From positions 193,268 through 257,267 of the forward strand of contig NZ_LN908977.1 in NCBI RefSeq assembly GCF_001486165.1: a stretch of 64,000 bases of DNA, read 5' to 3'. Within the stretch, counting starts at the first letter, position 1. Each line of letters starts with the position of its first letter. The notes beneath the pieces were generated by a model. The model was not told the DNA's origin. It made no database searches and saw only the letters and a list, made by a program, of their open reading frames with translations. Positions 14,997 through 22,359 of this stretch are shown piece by piece. The DNA is from Bittarella massiliensis (ex Durand et al. 2017) (GTDB lineage: Bacteria; Bacillota; Clostridia; Oscillospirales; Ruminococcaceae). The translations under genes and the position numbers were made by a program.

Positions 14997-16088
14997 TTAT
15001 GCCAATTTATATTTTTCTGAAAGTAAATTCGGAATCTCGTGCCTTTTATCTAAAGAATGTGATTCTCTAAGTATTTCCAAAGGATCAAAGAATGGGGTAA
15101 ATGAAACAATGTCTTGTCCAGTCTTTCCCGCTTCGCAAAGAACCTTGCTTTCACGGACCTCATTCTCAATAGATTTTGAAAAGTACATATCCTCCGAATA
15201 CATAAACATAATCAATGTCAATGCGGCAAGTTTGTCCTCTAATGTAAGTTTATTAAATTGTTTGTAAAACTGCCTATAACGCTTATCTCCATCCTCAATA
15301 AACATCACGATTACAGTTTCCGATTTTAAAGGTAATATGCTTATATGAATGTTTTGTATTCTGTACTCAGGGGATGGATTATAAATGTTGTTAATAATAT
15401 TACTGTTAAAATCAACTGCCAATGCTAACGAACATTGAAAAGCAATTGGAACCACATAATTTGGTTTTTCATGATAGCACACATAGTAGTCTGTTGAACT
15501 GTCTTTTTTTAATGCTTTCTTTGCTTTTTTATAGCTGTCCTCATATTCCTTTAAATCCATTTCATTTGCAGTGTTTTTTGCATCGCTAAACATCCGTGCG
15601 GCATCTGTTTTTTTGGCAGAAATATTAAAAAGTTCTATTTCAAAAAGCCGTTTGCTAATGGATTTCAAACTGTTTTTTAATGCCATTTGGGCAATCATCT
15701 TCGGAGTAGGTTGAGTTGAATAATTATCGGGATTCTCATAATCCGAAAAGATCTTACTGTCACAATCATTGCAAATTAAATGAAATGTTCCTGCTTTATT
15801 CACTCCGTTTTCAGTATCAATTAAAGGATTATCCACAACGGTATTTAATGTAAGTACATCGCCATTTGTGGCTATATTTTCAAGACAAAATCTCGGAACA
15901 GAATGCGAATTACAAAAGCTCGTAACGCTCTTTCCACAAAAATAGCAAGTATCTCTCTTTGCAGCTTGACGTGCTTCTTTTAAAAGTTGGCTCATTTGCT
16001 TCTTATATGTGAAATCGGTTCTGAGCAATTCTTTTTCCTCGTCTGAAAAAGCACCCAAATTAAAGAGATTAACCATATCATCAAACAT
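14997..16088 (-). CDS. AT-rich HNH-like zinc protein, possible defence gene
   Basis: This 363-aa protein is unlike its surroundings in base composition: AT-rich, with Lys/Asn/Ile codons. ATG 16088 was chosen over GTG 16097 because AAAGGTG lies six bases before it. Residues ~50-120 contain CYFCG, SHSVPRFCL and CNDCDSKIFSDYE, the spacing of an HNH-type treble clef (C-x2-C, S-H-x2-P, C-x2-C-D…YE). The remainder is helical with no recognised domain. A TTGGAT-17-TATGAT promoter lies upstream on the minus strand. A solitary foreign gene just outside an attachment site suggests a phage-defence or restriction role; this is inference. Confidence 0.55.
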   Translation of the reverse strand: MFDDMVNLFNLGAFSDEEKELLRTDFTYKKQMSQLLKEARQAAKRDTCYFCGKSVTSFCNSHSVPRFCLENIATNGDVLTLNTVVDNPLIDTENGVNKAGTFHLICNDCDSKIFSDYENPDNYSTQPTPKMIAQMALKNSLKSISKRLFEIELFNISAKKTDAARMFSDAKNTANEMDLKEYEDSYKKAKKALKKDSSTDYYVCYHEKPNYVVPIAFQCSLALAVDFNSNIINNIYNPSPEYRIQNIHISILPLKSETVIVMFIEDGDKRYRQFYKQFNKLTLEDKLAALTLIMFMYSEDMYFSKSIENEVRESKVLCEAGKTGQDIVSFTPFFDPLEILRESHSLDKRHEIPNLLSEKYKLA

Positions 16089-16649
16089 CTTTTTCACCTT
16101 TTCAAAAACAATATATCATAGTTTCAAGCAATTAACAATCCAAATACTATATGGGGGAACTTGGCTCTTCTGAAAGAAGTCGAACCCAATACATACAATA
16201 GCCTTCTCATTAAATATGCTGGTTATTGCGATGGTGATGTCATTGCAGCAATTAAGAATGGGCAAGCCATATCGATTTGCCCGATATCTAAAAACTTTGT
16301 GCTATTTCTCCGGGCCACACCGCCTTTTAATAATATAATTGGTGGGGTGGTGAAAAGCTGAATATAGGGCAAGAAACGTCGAAAATCTAAGTGTTTGTAA
16401 AAACAAACTTGTGCTGAACCTGGAATTCTTATTTTTAGCTGGGTATCTATTTTGTCAACGCTTCCCAAAGCAACCCGCAGTTGTTTTGAACTGCGGGTTG
16501 CTTTTTATTTTATGGGGCTTGGACCCCCTATTTGAATGAGAAGTGTTGCCCCGACAAAATGCATTGAAAAGTGTGTTTCAATAAATTTAGGATCATGCTT
16601 TTCTCTGTATGCGGAGCAACACAAACAAAATGAAAATGAGGAGCCAGAG
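16089..16649. other. Intergenic region with remnants
   Basis: A 66-codon frame (16161-16361, TTG start, no good ribosome binding site) is doubtful. Position 16393 onward holds a small GTTTGT/ACAAAC dyad. A strong terminator lies at 16467-16510. A TTGAAA-18-TAGGAT promoter (16564-16593) probably serves the collagen-like gene. Base composition remains AT-rich. Confidence 0.5.
16467..16510. terminator. Rho-independent terminator
   Basis: A 15-16-bp stem (AAAGCAACCCGCAGTT / AACTGCGGGTTGCTTT) with a short loop is followed by TTTTTATTTT. Confidence 0.85.
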
Positions 16650-17237
16650 ATGAAGAAAAATGTGATCCTGTGTGCGGTTTGTCTGGTGCTGAGCATTGTC
16701 GGGGGAAGCGTTGGCACTTTGGTGACACAGTCCGTGAACAAAAGCGATGCGACGCCGGCCATGGCGCGGCAGGGAGAAAAAGGCGATACCGGTCCTCAGG
16801 GAGAAAAGGGTGAACAGGGCGACACCGGTCCTCAGGGAGAAAAGGGCGAACAGGGCGATATCGGTCCCCAGGGAGAAAAGGGTGAACAGGGCGATATCGG
16901 TCCTCAGGGTGAAAAAGGCGAGCAAGGTAATACTGGCCCTCAGGGTGAAAGAGGCGAACAGGGCGCCGCCGGCTCTCGAGGAGAAAAAGGCGATGGATTT
17001 CAGGTTTTTAGTGCTGCAAATGCGGCGAACTATCAGATGGGCGAGTGTATTGTTTATAACGGTTTGGCTTATATTGTCGTAGAAAAACCGAGCGATACTA
17101 CTCCTCCCGACGCCAGCGGCCAATACCTTTCGTTTTCTGTTTTTTACCAAAGACTGAAAACAGCAGAAGATAAGGCGAAATGGGCGGCGGATGATGCTTC
17201 CCGAGCAAATCAAAGGCTGGACAATCTATCGATTTAG
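16650..17237 (+). CDS. Membrane-anchored collagen-like protein
   Basis: This 195-aa protein starts at ATG 16650, six bases after GAGGAG. Residues 1-27 form an uncleaved signal/anchor helix (NVILCAVCLVLSIVGGSVGTLV). Residues ~42-116 are 25 uninterrupted G-X-Y triplets, mostly GPQGEKGEQGD(T/I). The C-terminal ~80 residues contain a small beta domain (MGECIVYNGLAYIVVEKPSD) resembling modules in phage and exosporium collagen-like proteins, then a short helix. It should trimerise through the collagen stalk outside the cell. Collagen-like genes spread with phages; its place next to the attachment site suggests transfer. Confidence 0.85.
   Translation: MKKNVILCAVCLVLSIVGGSVGTLVTQSVNKSDATPAMARQGEKGDTGPQGEKGEQGDTGPQGEKGEQGDIGPQGEKGEQGDIGPQGEKGEQGNTGPQGERGEQGAAGSRGEKGDGFQVFSAANAANYQMGECIVYNGLAYIVVEKPSDTTPPDASGQYLSFSVFYQRLKTAEDKAKWAADDASRANQRLDNLSI
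16791..16970 (+). repeat. 36-bp tandem repeats encoding collagen triplets
   Basis: Five in-frame 36-bp units encode GPQGEKGEQGD(T/I/N) or close variants. Silent differences (AAG/AAA, GGT/GGC) show that the copies are not brand new. Such arrays change length by slippage. Confidence 0.85.
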
Positions 17238-17244
17238 CCTATAT

Positions 17245-17274
17245 ATGGTGCATCCTTTATGTAGCACCATTTTT
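17245..17274 (+). terminator. Terminator of the collagen-like gene
   Basis: ATGGTGC/GCACCAT stem followed by TTTTT. Confidence 0.75.
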
Positions 17275-17306
17275 AGTCCGCAGTGTTTCCTTTTTTGTCC
17301 GTCGGA

Positions 17307-17354
17307 CAAAGCAGAGCCCGAATGCAGTTGGCGTTCGGGCTCTGCTTTGTTTTC
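17307..17354. terminator. Strong bidirectional terminator
   Basis: 16-bp perfect arms (17307-17322 and 17334-17349) with an 11-nt loop and flanking TTTT. Confidence 0.8.
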
Positions 17355-17489
17355 ACCGTTGCGTCTATGTGGGAAACAGCGCTTTTGGTGGTGCCAATTT
17401 GAAACACCCCCGAAACAACTGCATATTTTGGGGGTTTGTTTCAGGAGAATCTGTGCAGAAAATCCACAGTGGTCTTTCCTCTTGAAGAT

Positions 17490-17966
17490 TTACCGCGGCG
17501 GGTTGCACTTGGAGCAGGGGCTGTAACTGCGCTTGGCGTCATCCAGCGAGATGGGGATACAGCTCTTTTTTAGGTACTGGCAGCCGGCGCGGTGGTATTT
17601 CTCCCCTGTCTTGGTCACATAGACGGTGACGCTTTGCTGGGGCTCTGTCGCGGGGGCGGAGGAACTGCTGGGCGGGGCGGCAGGGGCAGGGGTTCTGCTC
17701 GGCGGCTGAGAGGTCGCCGCGGCGGAGGAGGTCGGCTTGGAGGGCGCTGGAGAGGCGCTCTTTTTGGATGCGGCAGCCGAGGAGGTTTGGGAGCTGGAAG
17801 ACACCTGGCTGCTGGAAGCGGAGGAGGAAACACGGCTGGAGGAGGACGCGCCGGACGAGGTGGCCGGAGCGGAGGGGGCAGAGGACCCGCCTTCCCCGCC
17901 TTTGGCCGCGGAGCAGCCGCCCAGACAGAGGGCGGCCGCCAGCAAGAGGACAAACAGCTTTTTCAC
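17490..17966 (-). CDS. Ser-rich lipoprotein with C-terminal Cys motif domain
   Basis: This 158-aa protein starts at GTG 17966 with GGGAG nine bases upstream; longer forms would place the signal peptide internally. Residues 1-20 are a lipoprotein signal with lipobox LGGC. Residues ~25-100 are a Ser/Ala/Pro linker. The C-terminal ~45 residues (YVTKTGEKYHRAGCQYLKKSCIPISLDDAKRSYSPCSKCNPP) form a small conserved Cys module, probably metal-binding, found at the C-terminus of many clostridial surface and nuclease-like proteins. Cell-surface protein of unknown role. Confidence 0.75.
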   Translation of the reverse strand: MKKLFVLLLAAALCLGGCSAAKGGEGGSSAPSAPATSSGASSSSRVSSSASSSQVSSSSQTSSAAASKKSASPAPSKPTSSAAATSQPPSRTPAPAAPPSSSSAPATEPQQSVTVYVTKTGEKYHRAGCQYLKKSCIPISLDDAKRSYSPCSKCNPPR

Positions 17967-18128
17967 GACAACATCTCCCAGTTGATTGGATGGGGTTTTC
18001 TCCATCCTAGCGGGGAGGGGAGAGATTGTCGCGAAAAGTTTGTCGAAAGGGGAAGAAATTTGGTGAAGAGGGCTGCCTTCGGATAGGGTCGTGGGGCGGC
18101 TTTGCGCCTTTTTTTGGAAACAGGCGTG

Positions 18129-18154
18129 AAAAAAGCCCCCCAAAGGAGGCCTTT
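18129..18154 (-). terminator. Terminator of the DUF6514/XRE pair
   Basis: On the minus strand AAAGGCCTCC-TTT-GGGGGGC is followed by TTTTTT. Confidence 0.7.
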
Positions 18155-18168
18155 TGCCGCGGTGGTCC

Positions 18169-18405
18169 CTATTTTCCAAACGCATCTTCGATCACGTCCA
18201 TCAGGTGCTCCGGCGCCAGCTCGTACCGGTTGCACAGAGCGGCGATCTGCTCGACAAAGGGGCGGGAGACCGAGACGTCGGACACCTGGCGGAGAAGGAG
18301 TTTGCCGCCCCCCTCTCTGCGCCAGACGCGGATGCCATAGGTGAGAAAGGTGCCGCTGTCGGCGATCCGGCGGAGTTCCTGAAACACCGCGTATTCGAGT
18401 TGCAA
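18169..18405 (-). CDS. DUF6514-like small protein
   Basis: This 78-aa protein starts at TTG 18405, directly abutting the stop of the XRE gene and served by GAGGAGGTG. The pattern YGIRVW…QVSDVSVSRPFVEQIAALCNRYELAPEHLMDVIEDAF matches the DUF6514 family of clostridia. Function unknown; pairing with an HTH regulator suggests a regulatory partner. Confidence 0.65.
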   Translation of the reverse strand: MQLEYAVFQELRRIADSGTFLTYGIRVWRREGGGKLLLRQVSDVSVSRPFVEQIAALCNRYELAPEHLMDVIEDAFGK

Positions 18406-18630
18406 CTACATCACCTCCTCTCGCAGGCTGTCCAGGCTGAAACCCAGTTGAGAGGAGATCCGCAAAGCGGTCGCCAGACTGGGGTTGGTGTGCCCGTTTT
18501 CGAGATTGTGATAGTGGCGGGGACTGATGCCGCAGAGCTCCGCCATCTTTTCCTGGGTCAGGCCGCGCGCCTCCCTGGCCAGTCTGAGTCGCAGTCCAAA
18601 TTGCACCGCTACGCGCTTGAATCTGTCCAC
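18406..18630 (-). CDS. XRE-family transcriptional regulator
   Basis: This 74-aa protein starts at GTG 18630, five bases after GGAGGTGG. Nearly the whole protein is an HTH_3 domain (GLRLRLAREARGLTQEKMAELCGISPRHYHNLENGHTNPSLATALRI). It is co-transcribed with the DUF6514 gene. It is a stand-alone DNA-binding repressor whose targets are unknown but may include its own promoter (see direct repeats upstream). Confidence 0.8.
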   Translation of the reverse strand: MDRFKRVAVQFGLRLRLAREARGLTQEKMAELCGISPRHYHNLENGHTNPSLATALRISSQLGFSLDSLREEVM

Positions 18631-18659
18631 TTTGCCACCTCCATGCTGGAATAATAGTC

Positions 18660-18701
18660 CAATTTGCGAAGCAGCACAATGAACAGTCGTGCGCAATTTG
18701 C
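18660..18701. promoter_or_regulatory. CAATTTGC direct repeats upstream of the XRE gene
   Basis: Two exact CAATTTGC copies (18660-18667 and 18694-18701) lie 34 bp apart just upstream of the XRE gene start. They could be operator half-sites for it. The rest of 18,702-18,900 shows no gene. Confidence 0.4.
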
Positions 18702-18900
18702 TATTTTTTGTAAATTCTTTCCGAAAAGGGGCCCTTTCAGGCGAAAAAGGTTGACGGGAAGCAGCCGGGAGGGCGGCAGGGATGATGGCGGTGCCAGGAT
18801 CTGCGCAGCCGGAATGCAGCGGATTCGGGATGGGAGGACCCCGAGGGCTAGCGCCTTTGGGGAGTGAGAGCGGGTCCTGTGGGGAGGGATGTGAGAGGGG

Positions 18901-18934
18901 AAAAAGAAGACCCGCCTTGCGCAGGCAAGGCGGG
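18901..18934 (-). terminator. Terminator of the nucleoside hydrolase gene
   Basis: On the minus strand GCCCGCCTTGCC/GCAAGGCGGG arms are followed by TCTTCTTTTT. Confidence 0.8.
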
Positions 18935-18943
18935 CGGGGTGGC

Positions 18944-19897
18944 TTATGGCAGCAGCATCTTTAGGACCCGCTCTTTGAAGAGGGCGGCGTCCATCCGCTT
19001 GATGAGGCGGGCGTTGGCCGGCTGATTTTGGTAGCCGCCGGCGGTGGCAATCGTGTTGGGGAGGAAGGGGATGACCTGGCCATAGGTGGCCTCCTCCCGG
19101 TAGCAGGTGTAGCAAAAGCGGTCCTCTGCCTCCACCACCGTGTCTGGCCAGAGGGCGGCGGCTGCGGCGAGGGCGTCGGGCAGGGGCACGGTGGGGTAGC
19201 CCAGGCGGGCGGTGGCCATCTCCAACAGCACCCGGTTGCTCTGCACCACAAACGAGGCCAGGGCGGAGCCCGACTGGTTGAGGAGGTCGATGTCCTGGGC
19301 GCTGAAGGCGGTCCCGCCCAGGCAGAGGTCAAATCCGGCGATGGTGAGGGGGATCCCGCTTCGCAGTACCGCGTCGTAGGCCTCGGCATCCACCAGCACG
19401 TTGAACTCGGCTACGGCGGTCTCCATCCCCAGGCTGTACCCGCCGGTCCCCATGGAGTAGATGTGTTTGATCCCCTGCATGGTCTCCGGCTCCTTCATCA
19501 GGGCGAGGGCGACGTTGGTGGCGGGCCCGATCATCAGGATCTCCAGTTCGCCGGGAAAGCGCTTGGCCAACTGGCAGATCACATCCACCGCGTGCCCTTC
19601 CCGGGGGGCGATGTGGGGGTGCACCAGGCCGCAGTCGCCCATGCCGTCACTGCCGTGGGCGTGCACGGTGGTGAGGGGCTCGCGCAGCAGGGGGCGGGAG
19701 GCGCCCTTGTAGACCGGCGGCAGCTCACCCCCCACCAATTCCAGTGTTGCCAGGGCGTTTTGGGTGGCCTGTTCCAGGTCCACGTTGCCGAATACGGTGG
19801 TGACTGCCTCCACCTGGACCCCGCTGTCCATGAGCATCATCATCAGGGCAAGGGCGTCGTCTCCTCCGGTGTCGGTGTCGATGATAAAATGTCGCAT
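18944..19897 (-). CDS. Inosine/uridine-preferring nucleoside hydrolase
   Basis: This 317-aa protein has the N-terminal calcium-binding signature IIDTDTGGDDALAL (Asp7, Asp9, Asp13, Asp14), the mid-protein MIGPATNVALAL and the later family loop AEFNVLVDAEA. These enzymes hydrolyse the N-glycosidic bond of nucleosides to base and ribose for salvage. Length is standard. It stands alone, divergent from the Crp/Fnr regulator, which may sense the same nutritional state. Confidence 0.88.
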   Translation of the reverse strand: MRHFIIDTDTGGDDALALMMMLMDSGVQVEAVTTVFGNVDLEQATQNALATLELVGGELPPVYKGASRPLLREPLTTVHAHGSDGMGDCGLVHPHIAPREGHAVDVICQLAKRFPGELEILMIGPATNVALALMKEPETMQGIKHIYSMGTGGYSLGMETAVAEFNVLVDAEAYDAVLRSGIPLTIAGFDLCLGGTAFSAQDIDLLNQSGSALASFVVQSNRVLLEMATARLGYPTVPLPDALAAAAALWPDTVVEAEDRFCYTCYREEATYGQVIPFLPNTIATAGGYQNQPANARLIKRMDAALFKERVLKMLLP

Positions 19898-20007
19898 CTC
19901 TCTTCTCCTCTCTCGGTTGACGGTTGGTTTTCTCCAGTATAGAATGAAGCCAATGGCAAAATCCAGGTCACCTGACCAAAATGCAATTTTTTGTTTGGAG
20001 GTGCCCC

Positions 20008-20637
20008 ATGAAAGGGCTGATCGATTTTTTGGAGGCGGCGCCGGCAGCGGTCAGGCGCCAGTTGGAAGAGGTGTCGTTTGGGCGGCGGGCCCCCATCCTC
20101 TGGGAGGGGATGGAGAACAGCGCCGTCTACATCCTCCTGGAGGGGGACGCCGAGGGGTACTTGCAGGGGGTCCGGGGGCAGGTGTCGCCGGTGTTTCACT
20201 ACTGCGCCCCCAGCCTCTTCGGCGAGTTTGAGGTGTTTTGCGGGCGGGAGAACGTCATCAATGTGGCGGCGGTCAGCCCCTGCCGGCTGTACCGCCTCTC
20301 CCGCAGCGCCTTTTTGGAGTGGATGCGGGCCGACTTTGACTTTACCCAGTACGTGGTGGCCCAGTTGGTGCGCAAGCTGACCGAGAACACCGTCCTCTTT
20401 GACAAGTTTGGCCACTATACGGTGCGGGAGCGGGTGCTGCGGACCGTGGCGGTCTGGCACCGGGCCGGAAAGCTGCCCCAACTGACCAAAGAGCTGTTGT
20501 CGATGGAGGCGGGGGCCCCGCTGCGCTGCGTCAACCGGGCTGTGGCCGCCTGCGCTAAAGAGGGGATCTTTTGCTGGGAGAAGCGGCGCTTTCGGGTGCT
20601 CGACGAGGGGGCGCTGAATGCTTTTTTGCCCCAGTAG
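20008..20637 (+). CDS. Crp/Fnr-family transcriptional regulator
   Basis: This 209-aa protein starts at ATG 20008 after GGAGGTG. Residues ~20-115 form a cyclic-nucleotide-binding-type barrel (ILWEGMENSAVYILLEGDAEGYL… SLFGEFEVFCGRENVINVAAVSPCRLYRL). A long helix and a degenerate C-terminal winged helix follow (LLSMEAGAPLRCVNRAVAACAKEGIFCWEKRRFRVLD). The PSLFGEFEVF segment lacks the Arg-Ser pair that binds cAMP, so it probably senses another signal. Its intergenic neighbours are the nucleoside hydrolase (divergent) and the thioredoxin operon. Confidence 0.8.
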   Translation: MKGLIDFLEAAPAAVRRQLEEVSFGRRAPILWEGMENSAVYILLEGDAEGYLQGVRGQVSPVFHYCAPSLFGEFEVFCGRENVINVAAVSPCRLYRLSRSAFLEWMRADFDFTQYVVAQLVRKLTENTVLFDKFGHYTVRERVLRTVAVWHRAGKLPQLTKELLSMEAGAPLRCVNRAVAACAKEGIFCWEKRRFRVLDEGALNAFLPQ

Positions 20638-20665
20638 AGGGATCGTTGGGCAAGGGTGAGGGAAG

Positions 20666-20718
20666 CCAAAAGACCGGGTCCCACTGTGCGCGATGCACGG
20701 CGGGGCCCGGCCTTTTGG
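20666..20718. terminator. Hairpin after the Crp/Fnr gene
   Basis: 17-bp imperfect arms (20666-20682 and 20702-20718). T tracts lie only inside the stem, so termination may be inefficient. Confidence 0.5.
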
Positions 20719-20750
20719 CGAAGAATGGAAAAGAAGTTTTAGAAGAGGGG

Positions 20751-20796
20751 TTGACAGATCATACTGTAACTGGTAATATTACAGTACAATCTGTAA
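20751..20796 (+). promoter_or_regulatory. Thioredoxin operon promoter with palindromic operator
   Basis: TTGACA (20751-20756), a 17-bp spacer and TAATAT (20774-20779) form the promoter. An inverted repeat TACTGTAA (20762-20769) / TTACAGTA (20779-20786) covers the spacer and -10 box, and a third CTGTAA half-site lies at 20791-20796. Binding here would repress transcription. The adjacent Crp/Fnr protein or a redox regulator are candidate ligands. Confidence 0.7.
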
Positions 20797-20820
20797 CAAC
20801 AAAAAGAACAGTTGCTGGAA

Positions 20821-20958
20821 ATGGACGATCCGACCGAGCTGTGGCAAAAGGGAGATTGCCGTCCCAAGGGGGACGGGCCCTCGCAGCCGGCGGTGCTGAT
20901 TTTTCCAGCCGAAAGAAAGGGAGGTCGCGTTTGCGATGGCAGTTTTAGCAGTTGGTAG
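20821..20958 (+). CDS. Possible 45-aa leader peptide
   Basis: A frame from ATG 20821 begins MDDPTELWQKGDC, lies about 35 nt after the predicted transcription start and ends 22 bases inside trxA. It has only a weak GGAA site. It may be a regulatory leader ORF or chance. Confidence 0.25.
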   Translation: MDDPTELWQKGDCRPKGDGPSQPAVLIFPAERKGGRVCDGSFSSW

Positions 20959-21262
20959 AGAACAGTTTGAAGAGGGAGTGCTGCGCAGTGAGAAGCCGGT
21001 GCTGGTGGACTTTTCCGCCCCCTGGTGCGGCTACTGCCGCCGGTTGGCCCCGGCCGTTGCGCGGCTGGCGGAAAAGTATGGCGACCGGTTGGAGGTAAAG
21101 ATAGTGGACATCGACGAATCGCCGCAGTTGGCCGAGCACTACGGGGTGGACACCATTCCCACCCTGCGGCTCTTTGCCGGCGGCCGCGCAAGCGAGCCCC
21201 TGGTCAACCCCGGCTCGGCGGCGGAAATCGAGGACTGGCTTCGGGAGAACGGGGCCCTTTAA
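20936..21262 (+). CDS. trxA: Thioredoxin
   Basis: This 108-aa protein has the redox motif WCGYC near residue 32 (VDFSAPWCGYCRRLAP) and the cis-Pro loop TIPTLRLFAGG. It reduces protein disulfides in the cytoplasm. The active site is CGYC rather than the common CGPC, which tends to raise the redox potential. It is followed closely by thioredoxin reductase, forming a complete NADPH-driven pair. Confidence 0.92.
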   Translation: MAVLAVGREQFEEGVLRSEKPVLVDFSAPWCGYCRRLAPAVARLAEKYGDRLEVKIVDIDESPQLAEHYGVDTIPTLRLFAGGRASEPLVNPGSAAEIEDWLRENGAL

Positions 21263-21349
21263 AAAGGATGAGAAATCGACCAAGAGCCCTGTGACGACCT
21301 GCCCGGCTGTACCGAGAGGATGTGTCGGGGCGGAAAGGATGTGTGTGCG

Positions 21350-22276
21350 ATGGCGGAAAAAATATACGACGTGGCGGTGATCGGCGGCGGGCCGGGCGGC
21401 TATGCGGCCGCCCTCTACTCTGCCCGGAGCGGCCTTTCGGTGCTGGTGATCGAGAAGATGGCCCCCGGCGGGCAGATGGCCACCACCGGCCAGGTGGACA
21501 ACTACCCCGGATTTGACGAGGGGATCGACGGCTTTGCGCTGGGGGAGCGGATGAAGCGGGGGGCCGAGCGCTTTGGGGCGCAGACGGCCTTCGCCGAGGT
21601 GGAGTCGGTGGACCTGCGGGCGGTCCCCAAAACAATCGAGACCAGCGACGGCCCGGTGCAGGCCCACACCGTGGTCCTGGCCACCGGGGCCTCTCCCCGG
21701 GAGCTGGGACTGCCCGAAGAGCGCGGTCTGCGGGGGCGGGGGATCTCCTACTGCGCCACCTGTGACGGGATGCTTTACGGGGACAAGACGGTGGTGGTCG
21801 CCGGCGGGGGGAACAGCGCCGCGGAGGACGCCCTCTACCTCTCGAAAATCTGCAAAAAGGTATACCTGGTGCACCGGAGGGATGCGCTGCGGGCGTCGGC
21901 TGTCTATCAAAAGGCGCTGGAGGGCAGCCCGGTGGAATTCCTCTGGAACCAAACGGTCGCGGAGGTCCTTCACGGCCAGCGGGTGAGCGGGGTCCGGCTG
22001 CAGGAGGTGGGCGGCGGCGCCACCCGCGAGGTGGCCTGTGATGGGGTCTTTGTCGCCATCGGCCGGGTGCCCGACACCGCCCTTTTCCGCGGCCAGCTGG
22101 AGATGGACGAGCAGGGTTACCTGGTGGCCGACGAGACCACCCGCACCAGCCTGCCGGGGGTCTTTGCGGTGGGGGATGTGCGCCAAAAGCCCCTGCGGCA
22201 GATCGTGACCGCGGCGGCGGACGGGGCGGTGGCCTCCAAATTTGTGGAGGAGTATCTGGCCCAGCTCGGCGGCTGA
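21350..22276 (+). CDS. trxB: Thioredoxin reductase
   Basis: This 308-aa protein starts at ATG 21350 (GGAAAGGA upstream). It has an N-terminal FAD-binding GGGPGGYAA motif, the catalytic CATC disulfide near residue 135, a NADPH-binding GGGNSAAEDA Rossmann motif and the C-terminal GVFAVGDVRQKPLRQIVTAAADGAVA FAD motif. It regenerates reduced thioredoxin; operon with trxA, 87 bp apart. Confidence 0.95.
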   Translation: MAEKIYDVAVIGGGPGGYAAALYSARSGLSVLVIEKMAPGGQMATTGQVDNYPGFDEGIDGFALGERMKRGAERFGAQTAFAEVESVDLRAVPKTIETSDGPVQAHTVVLATGASPRELGLPEERGLRGRGISYCATCDGMLYGDKTVVVAGGGNSAAEDALYLSKICKKVYLVHRRDALRASAVYQKALEGSPVEFLWNQTVAEVLHGQRVSGVRLQEVGGGATREVACDGVFVAIGRVPDTALFRGQLEMDEQGYLVADETTRTSLPGVFAVGDVRQKPLRQIVTAAADGAVASKFVEEYLAQLGG

Positions 22277-22309
22277 AAACAGCGCCGCCGTCGGGACAAA
22301 GAAGAAAAA

Positions 22310-22346
22310 GGGGGGCGGGAGCAGTTGATTGCTCCCGCCCCCCTTT
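22310..22346. terminator. Bidirectional terminator between trxB and the pilin-like gene
   Basis: 14-bp perfect arms GGGGGGCGGGAGCA / TGCTCCCGCCCCCC with GTTGAT loop. Confidence 0.8.
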
Positions 22347-22359
22347 GGGTACAGGCGAG

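Noticed and set aside
16161..16361. 66-codon frame as a real gene
   Set aside because: TTG start with no ribosome binding site and no recognisable sequence; kept only as part of the gap description.
16791..16970. 36-bp repeats as a CRISPR array
   Set aside because: Repeats are contiguous, in frame and encode G-X-Y collagen triplets; there are no spacers.
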